24,803 nt of DNA from the IMG/VR virus record IMGVR_UViG_3300032249_000248, positions 1-24,803 of that record, one strand, 5' to 3'. The position numbers were made by a program, and so were the translations under genes. This DNA is from a virus. Below, piece after piece: positions 21,128-24,803 of the stretch. Positions within the stretch are counted from its first letter, which is position 1; every line of letters starts with the position of its first letter. Below the pieces are notes generated by a model. It was not told where the DNA came from. It did no database searches and saw only the letters and a program-made list of their open reading frames with translations.

Positions 21128-21309
21128 TGAAAGCAAAGCATCCAGGATTTAAGAAAGTTGCCCAAACAATCGCTAAAAAGCAAGGCGTTTCTATGGAACG
21201 TGCTGGCGCAATCCTTGCCGCTGGTGCTCGCAAAGCATCTAAGAAAGCAGTCAAGGCTAACCCACGTCTTAAGAAAGTATCTGGCGTAGTTAAGAAGAAG
21301 AGTAAGTAA
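21127..21309 (+). CDS. Conserved small basic phage protein (60 aa)
   Basis: Begins at the ATG overlapping the previous stop. The motif KHPGFKKVAQTIAKKQGVS then ERAGAILAAGARKAS recurs, in my recollection, in small phage proteins, and a basic tail (KKVSGVVKKKSK) follows. The helix-loop-helix shape and charge would fit nucleic-acid binding, but function is unknown. The following gene starts at the next base. Confidence 0.7.
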   Translation: MKAKHPGFKKVAQTIAKKQGVSMERAGAILAAGARKASKKAVKANPRLKKVSGVVKKKSK

Positions 21310-21567
21310 ATGACAGACCCAAGACTAAAGCGAGCAGGAGTATCGGGCTTTAATAAGCCTAAGCGTACACCAAGTCACCCTAAGAAGTCACACGTTGTTG
21401 TGGCTAAAGAGGGAGATAAGGTTAAAACTATTCGCTTTGGTCAACAGGGCGTTACTGGCGACAAGAAGCCAACTGCACGTCAAGCATCATTTAAGGCTAG
21501 ACACGCAAAGAATATTGCTAAAGGAAAGATGTCAGCAGCCTATTGGGCAGACAAGGTGAAGTGGTGA
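21310..21567 (+). CDS. Conserved small basic phage protein (85 aa), possibly DUF6321
   Basis: ATG 21310 follows the prior TAA without a gap. The sequence contains SHPKKSHVVVAKEGDKVKTI, then RFGQQGVTG and SFKARHAKNIAKGKMSAAYW, with final ADKVKW. This pattern recurs in many phages and I associate it with DUF6321, with moderate certainty. The role is unknown. The gene stop overlaps the GTG of the next small gene. Confidence 0.7.
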   Translation: MTDPRLKRAGVSGFNKPKRTPSHPKKSHVVVAKEGDKVKTIRFGQQGVTGDKKPTARQASFKARHAKNIAKGKMSAAYWADKVKW

Positions 21568-21722
21568 AAAAGAAAGCATTCTGGGACAAGAAGAATCCTA
21601 ACAAGAAATCAACACCTTTGACTGCAGCACAAAAGGCTAAAGCAAAGGCAAGAGCAAAAGCAGCAGGTCGACCTTACCCAAATTTAGTAGACAATGCAGC
21701 AGTGAAAAGAAAGGCTAACTAA
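21564..21722 (+). CDS. Very small basic protein (52 aa), GTG start
   Basis: The frame starts at GTG 21564 (or GTG 21561), with AAGGTGA upstream, and ends at TAA 21720-21722. The protein reads KKKAFWDKKNPNKKSTPLTA then a K/A-rich helix and AAGRPYPNLVDNAA. The pattern FWxKKNPxxK...AAGRPYPNLVDN is one I recall in other phage small proteins, which supports the start and frame. The next gene ATG overlaps its stop. Confidence 0.65.
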   Translation: MKKKAFWDKKNPNKKSTPLTAAQKAKAKARAKAAGRPYPNLVDNAAVKRKAN

Positions 21723-21988
21723 TGGCTAGTGTTCCAGGTTTATCATTTTGTGCTGAACTTAATCGTTTGGCAAATGGTGGAAATTATCCACTAATGACTG
21801 CGTTTAAAGAGTCACAAGGCGCAGCCAATGCTTGGGCTGGGACAACAGGCAAGGGCTTAATTGCTGCTCTGAACTACAAGGCTGATGCAAATCGTCAACC
21901 TAATAACTTTAAAAACCTTAACGCTATCTGCAATGAATTAGCGTCTACTACTGGACTATCTGCTCTTGCAGCATTGAGGACTATCTAA
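21722..21988 (+). CDS. Small hypothetical protein (88 aa), neck/tail region
   Basis: ATG 21722 overlaps the stop of the previous gene, and its own TAA overlaps the start of the next. The protein begins MASVPGLSFCAELNRLANGG and continues helical with Ala/Asn-rich stretches (AALNYKADANRQPNNFKNLN). It lacks the basic tails of the genes before it. No family is recognised. The place next to a connector-like gene suggests a virion structural role. Confidence 0.65.
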   Translation: MASVPGLSFCAELNRLANGGNYPLMTAFKESQGAANAWAGTTGKGLIAALNYKADANRQPNNFKNLNAICNELASTTGLSALAALRTI

Positions 21989-22905
21989 TGCCAACACTTG
22001 AAAGTATGATTGATGAAGTGCTTATCAACCTTGCAGGTTATACATACCAGCAGGATAGAGCAACCTACATTACTCAAGATGTTCCTGCTACAGCATCTAC
22101 TATTGCTAGTCCAACTATTCTTCAGTTAGCATCTACCGATAATATCGGTAAGGGTGCTATTGAGATTAACGAAGAACTGTTTTGGCTAGACTCATTTGAC
22201 CGCGTATCTAATACAGCCACCGTTCCTCCTTATGGTCGTGGCTACTTAGGAACAGATATTGCTGCACACACTGCTGGCTCCAAAGTTACTATCACACCTA
22301 CATTCCCACGCTATGTTATTAAGAAAGCAATCAACGATACTATTGCAGCCTTTGGCTCTACTATCTTTGCTGTTAAGACAACATCATTTACTTTTAATGC
22401 AGCCCAGACTACATACCCATTCAATAACTTGGGCATCCACAACATTATGACAATTATGTGGCAAGACATTGGACCTTCAGAAGAGTGGTTCCCAATCCGT
22501 CGCTGGTCTTGGGATTCATTGGCTTCAACTACAGCATTTGGTGCTGGAGCACAGACTGTAACAATTGGTGATTTTGTTCAACCAGGTCGTACGGTGAAGG
22601 TTGTCTATGCAACTGACCCAGTTCCATTTACAAGCAACTCGCAGGACTACTCAACACAAACAGGATTACCTGATTCAACACGCGATGTTGCAATTCTAGG
22701 TGCTTCTTATCGCCTGTTGACTTACTTGGACCCAGCACGTGCGTCTCAGGTAAGTCCTCAGGCTGATGAGACAGATAGTAAGCGTCCATTCGGTGCATCA
22801 CAGACTGCTACCAAGCAACTCTACGCACTTTATACACAACGCCTTAACGAAGAAACAGCAAGACAGCAAGCCCAGTATCCAATCCGCGTTCACTACAGCC
22901 GATAG
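21988..22905 (+). CDS. Putative neck or tail-completion protein (305 aa)
   Basis: The protein is rich in beta-strand and Thr, beginning MPTLESMIDEVLINLAGYTY, with helical INDTIAAFGSTIF (114-126) followed by QTTYPFNNLGIH. The N-terminal helix, beta body and C-terminal helix (ATKQLYALYTQRLNEETARQ) are the style of head-tail adaptor or tail-tube proteins of podoviruses. The gene lies between small head genes and the tail fibre, which agrees. I cannot name a family with confidence, and other virion proteins are possible. Confidence 0.6.
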   Translation: MPTLESMIDEVLINLAGYTYQQDRATYITQDVPATASTIASPTILQLASTDNIGKGAIEINEELFWLDSFDRVSNTATVPPYGRGYLGTDIAAHTAGSKVTITPTFPRYVIKKAINDTIAAFGSTIFAVKTTSFTFNAAQTTYPFNNLGIHNIMTIMWQDIGPSEEWFPIRRWSWDSLASTTAFGAGAQTVTIGDFVQPGRTVKVVYATDPVPFTSNSQDYSTQTGLPDSTRDVAILGASYRLLTYLDPARASQVSPQADETDSKRPFGASQTATKQLYALYTQRLNEETARQQAQYPIRVHYSR

Positions 22906-22913
22906 GTAAATAA

Positions 22914-24803
22914 ATGACAACAAGAAAATATTCCTCTCGCTCCCAGCAAACTACGCTAGCAGCCAACCTTACAGATGCAGCCACAACCTGTACTGTAGTT
23001 TCTGGCACAGCGCTACTTGGCGGAGCAACCGTCCCCGCAGGTACAACATTTACTGTTGTCATTGACCCAGACACAGCCCTTGAAGAAATTGTAGATGTTA
23101 CGGTTGTTAGTACTAACGTATTAACAATTACCCGTGGGGTTGAAAACAATGGTACTGGACAGGCTCACTCCGCTGGTGCTGCTGTTCGCCATATGGCAAT
23201 TGGTCGTGACTTCCGCGAAGCCAACCTTCACATTGAAGCAACTGGTGGATACAACGATGGTACTGGTGCTCACACGATGCACGGTATTGCAGCGGGTGAA
23301 GGCGATGTTGTAGGTACACTTAAGACTCAGACTCTTACTAACAAGACTTTAACAGCACCTACTATTACTAACCCAAGCATCTCTGGTGCTGGTGTAGATG
23401 CAAGCATTGTCTTTGAAGGTGCAACACCTGATGCCTTTGAAACCACCCTTACAGTGGTCGACCCTACACAAGATAACACAATCACCCTGCCTAACACAAC
23501 TGGTACGGTAGTTCTTACAACAGCAACTCAAACTTTAACTAACAAGACTATGGGCGATGCCCTTAATGCTGGTGGGTTCAAGATTACAAATCTTGCTACA
23601 CCAACACTTGCAAGCGATGCGGTACGCAAAGACTTTGCAGATGCTCAGGTAGCAGCAGCAGCGACAAGTGCTGCGTCTGCTGCAACTTCTGCTGCCTCAG
23701 CAGCAACATCAGCATCTTCTGCTTTAACCTCTGCTAACTCAGCAAGCGCATCTCAGACTGCAGCAGCAACCTCCGCTGCCAGTGCAGCCACATCTGCTTC
23801 TACTATGGCAGCAAGTGTTACCGCTGCTCAATCTTCTGCAACTGCTGCAGCAAGCAGCGCAACTGCTGCTGCTACAAGCGCAACAAGTGCAGCCGCTAGT
23901 GCAACCGCAGCAGCAACCTCAGCAACGAGTGCAGCGGCATCTGCCACAGCAGCGGCTACATCAGCCACATCTGCTGCAGCAAGTGCAACCACTGCTGCTA
24001 ACTCAGTAGCAACAATTGCAGGTTATGCAAGTTCTGCTGCCACATCAGAGGCTAACGCCGCAGCCAGCGCAACTGCTGCTGCAACATCTGCTGCATCTGC
24101 AGCGGCATCTACAAGTGCTGCTGCTGCTAGTGCTGCTTCCGCAGCAACAAGTGCTACATCTGCTGCAGCAACTTATGACAACTTTGATGATAGATATCTA
24201 GGAGCCAAGTCAAGTCCACCTACATTGGACAATGATGGCAATGCACTTATTACTGGTGCTTTATATTGGAACTCAGTATCCAATGAGATGTTTGCCTGGA
24301 CAGGTTCTGCTTGGGGTTCAATCTCATCTACTGCTGCAATCTTTCGTTACCGCTACACAGCAGCAGGCGGAGAAACATCAGAGTCAGGTCCAGATGACAA
24401 TGGCGTAACGCTGTCCTACCTACCAGGTAAGGAGCAGGTATATCTCAATGGTGTACTACTTGTTCGTGCTCAAGACTACACAGCAAGCAATGGAACAAGT
24501 ATCTCAGCATTAAGCCCTGCACTTACATCAGGCGATGTGCTAGAGATTATTACATTTACTGCATTTGATTTGGCTACAACAATTCCTAATACAATCTTTG
24601 ATGCAAAGGGTGACTTGCTAGTAGGCACTAGCGCAGATACCCCAGGTAAAATTGCCGTTGGAACTAACGGACAGTACCTGCAGGCTGACTCAAGTACTGC
24701 TACTGGACTTACTTGGTCAACAGTATCTGGTTACTCAGCACCAACTTTAGGTTCAACATCTATCGCATCAGGTGCAACAGTAACTAATGTTAATGGGCTA
24801 ACA
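22914..24803 (+). CDS. Tail fibre protein with Ala/Ser/Thr-rich coil (partial, runs off the window)
   Basis: The frame begins at ATG 22914 with AGGTAA upstream and is open to the last base (630 codons seen). Residues 1-130 would anchor to the virion. Two QTLTNKT repeats (139-146 and 206-212) are a common fibre element. From about 246 to 420 the protein is almost only Ala, Ser and Thr (for example SAATAAATSATS), as in long trimeric phage fibres. YDNFDDRYLGAKSSPPTLDN (422-441) and the region WNSVSNEMFAWTGSAW follow, typical of fibre knobs. The distal receptor-binding end lies outside the window. The Ala/Ser/Thr part explains the many spurious frames in this stretch. Host recognition is inferred from the family style. 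Confidence 0.85.
   Translation, partial: MTTRKYSSRSQQTTLAANLTDAATTCTVVSGTALLGGATVPAGTTFTVVIDPDTALEEIVDVTVVSTNVLTITRGVENNGTGQAHSAGAAVRHMAIGRDFREANLHIEATGGYNDGTGAHTMHGIAAGEGDVVGTLKTQTLTNKTLTAPTITNPSISGAGVDASIVFEGATPDAFETTLTVVDPTQDNTITLPNTTGTVVLTTATQTLTNKTMGDALNAGGFKITNLATPTLASDAVRKDFADAQVAAAATSAASAATSAASAATSASSALTSANSASASQTAAATSAASAATSASTMAASVTAAQSSATAAASSATAAATSATSAAASATAAATSATSAAASATAAATSATSAAASATTAANSVATIAGYASSAATSEANAAASATAAATSAASAAASTSAAAASAASAATSATSAAATYDNFDDRYLGAKSSPPTLDNDGNALITGALYWNSVSNEMFAWTGSAWGSISSTAAIFRYRYTAAGGETSESGPDDNGVTLSYLPGKEQVYLNGVLLVRAQDYTASNGTSISALSPALTSGDVLEIITFTAFDLATTIPNTIFDAKGDLLVGTSADTPGKIAVGTNGQYLQADSSTATGLTWSTVSGYSAPTLGSTSIASGATVTNVNGLT

Noticed and set aside
23782-24201. 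Leu/Gln-rich plus-strand frames inside the fibre coil
   Set aside because: These are frame shadows of the Ala/Ser/Thr repeat; the real frame is open through the whole stretch.

Overview
This window is a stretch of a tailed double-stranded DNA bacteriophage genome. The evidence is a complete head-morphogenesis order (terminase, portal, Ntn-type peptidase, scaffold-like protein, N4-gp56-type major capsid protein), neck and tail genes, and the start of a tail fibre that runs off the right edge. Genes are packed tightly, mostly with ATGA or TAATG overlaps. The moderate base composition, TTGACA/TATAAT-type promoters and several families common in actinobacterial and freshwater phages make an actinobacterial host possible, but no sequence here fixes the host. 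No integrase, repressor, tRNA, replication gene or CRISPR array is visible.

Left arm (1 to about 4760, minus strand). Leftward genes encode mostly small unknown proteins plus one striking pair: a zinc-ribbon amidoligase (1498-2739) abutting a class II glutamine amidotransferase with its own Cys-rich tail (655-1497). Three good leftward promoters (3905-3933, 3461-3489, 2802-2830) and a Rho-independent terminator (4073-4102) are readable. Eight copies of a near-perfect 16-bp palindrome, GTTCGGYTARCCGAAC-like, are confined to 638-4911. Five end 15-18 nt before a start codon, one abuts a promoter, and two are translated as the peptide VRLAEQ. Between the promoter at 3461-3489 and its first gene lies a structured leader of about 145 nt.

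Divergent control region (about 4757-5449). This 690-bp stretch has no convincing gene. It holds a GCGTG-rich block, CGCATAA iteron-like repeats, an AT-rich segment and a row of five inverted repeats. One of these, GACCCGTT/AACGGGTC, lies inside the best rightward promoter (TTGACC-17-TATAGT, 5279-5307).

Right arm (5450-24803, plus strand). Terminase with a fused N-terminal HTH-like segment and portal are followed by an HslV/proteasome-like Thr hydrolase, which is the best candidate for a head-maturation protease. Then come two small proteins, a 1664-residue protein and two further large proteins (candidate internal, ejected or minor head proteins), the scaffold-like protein and the capsid protein. 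Two small genes follow, then a run of very small, very lysine-rich genes including a DUF6496 protein, two neck/tail-type genes and an Ala/Ser/Thr-rich tail fibre. The presence of several large proteins between portal and capsid, together with an N4-gp56-type coat, suggests a podovirus-like layout. No tape-measure or tail-sheath gene is seen in the window.
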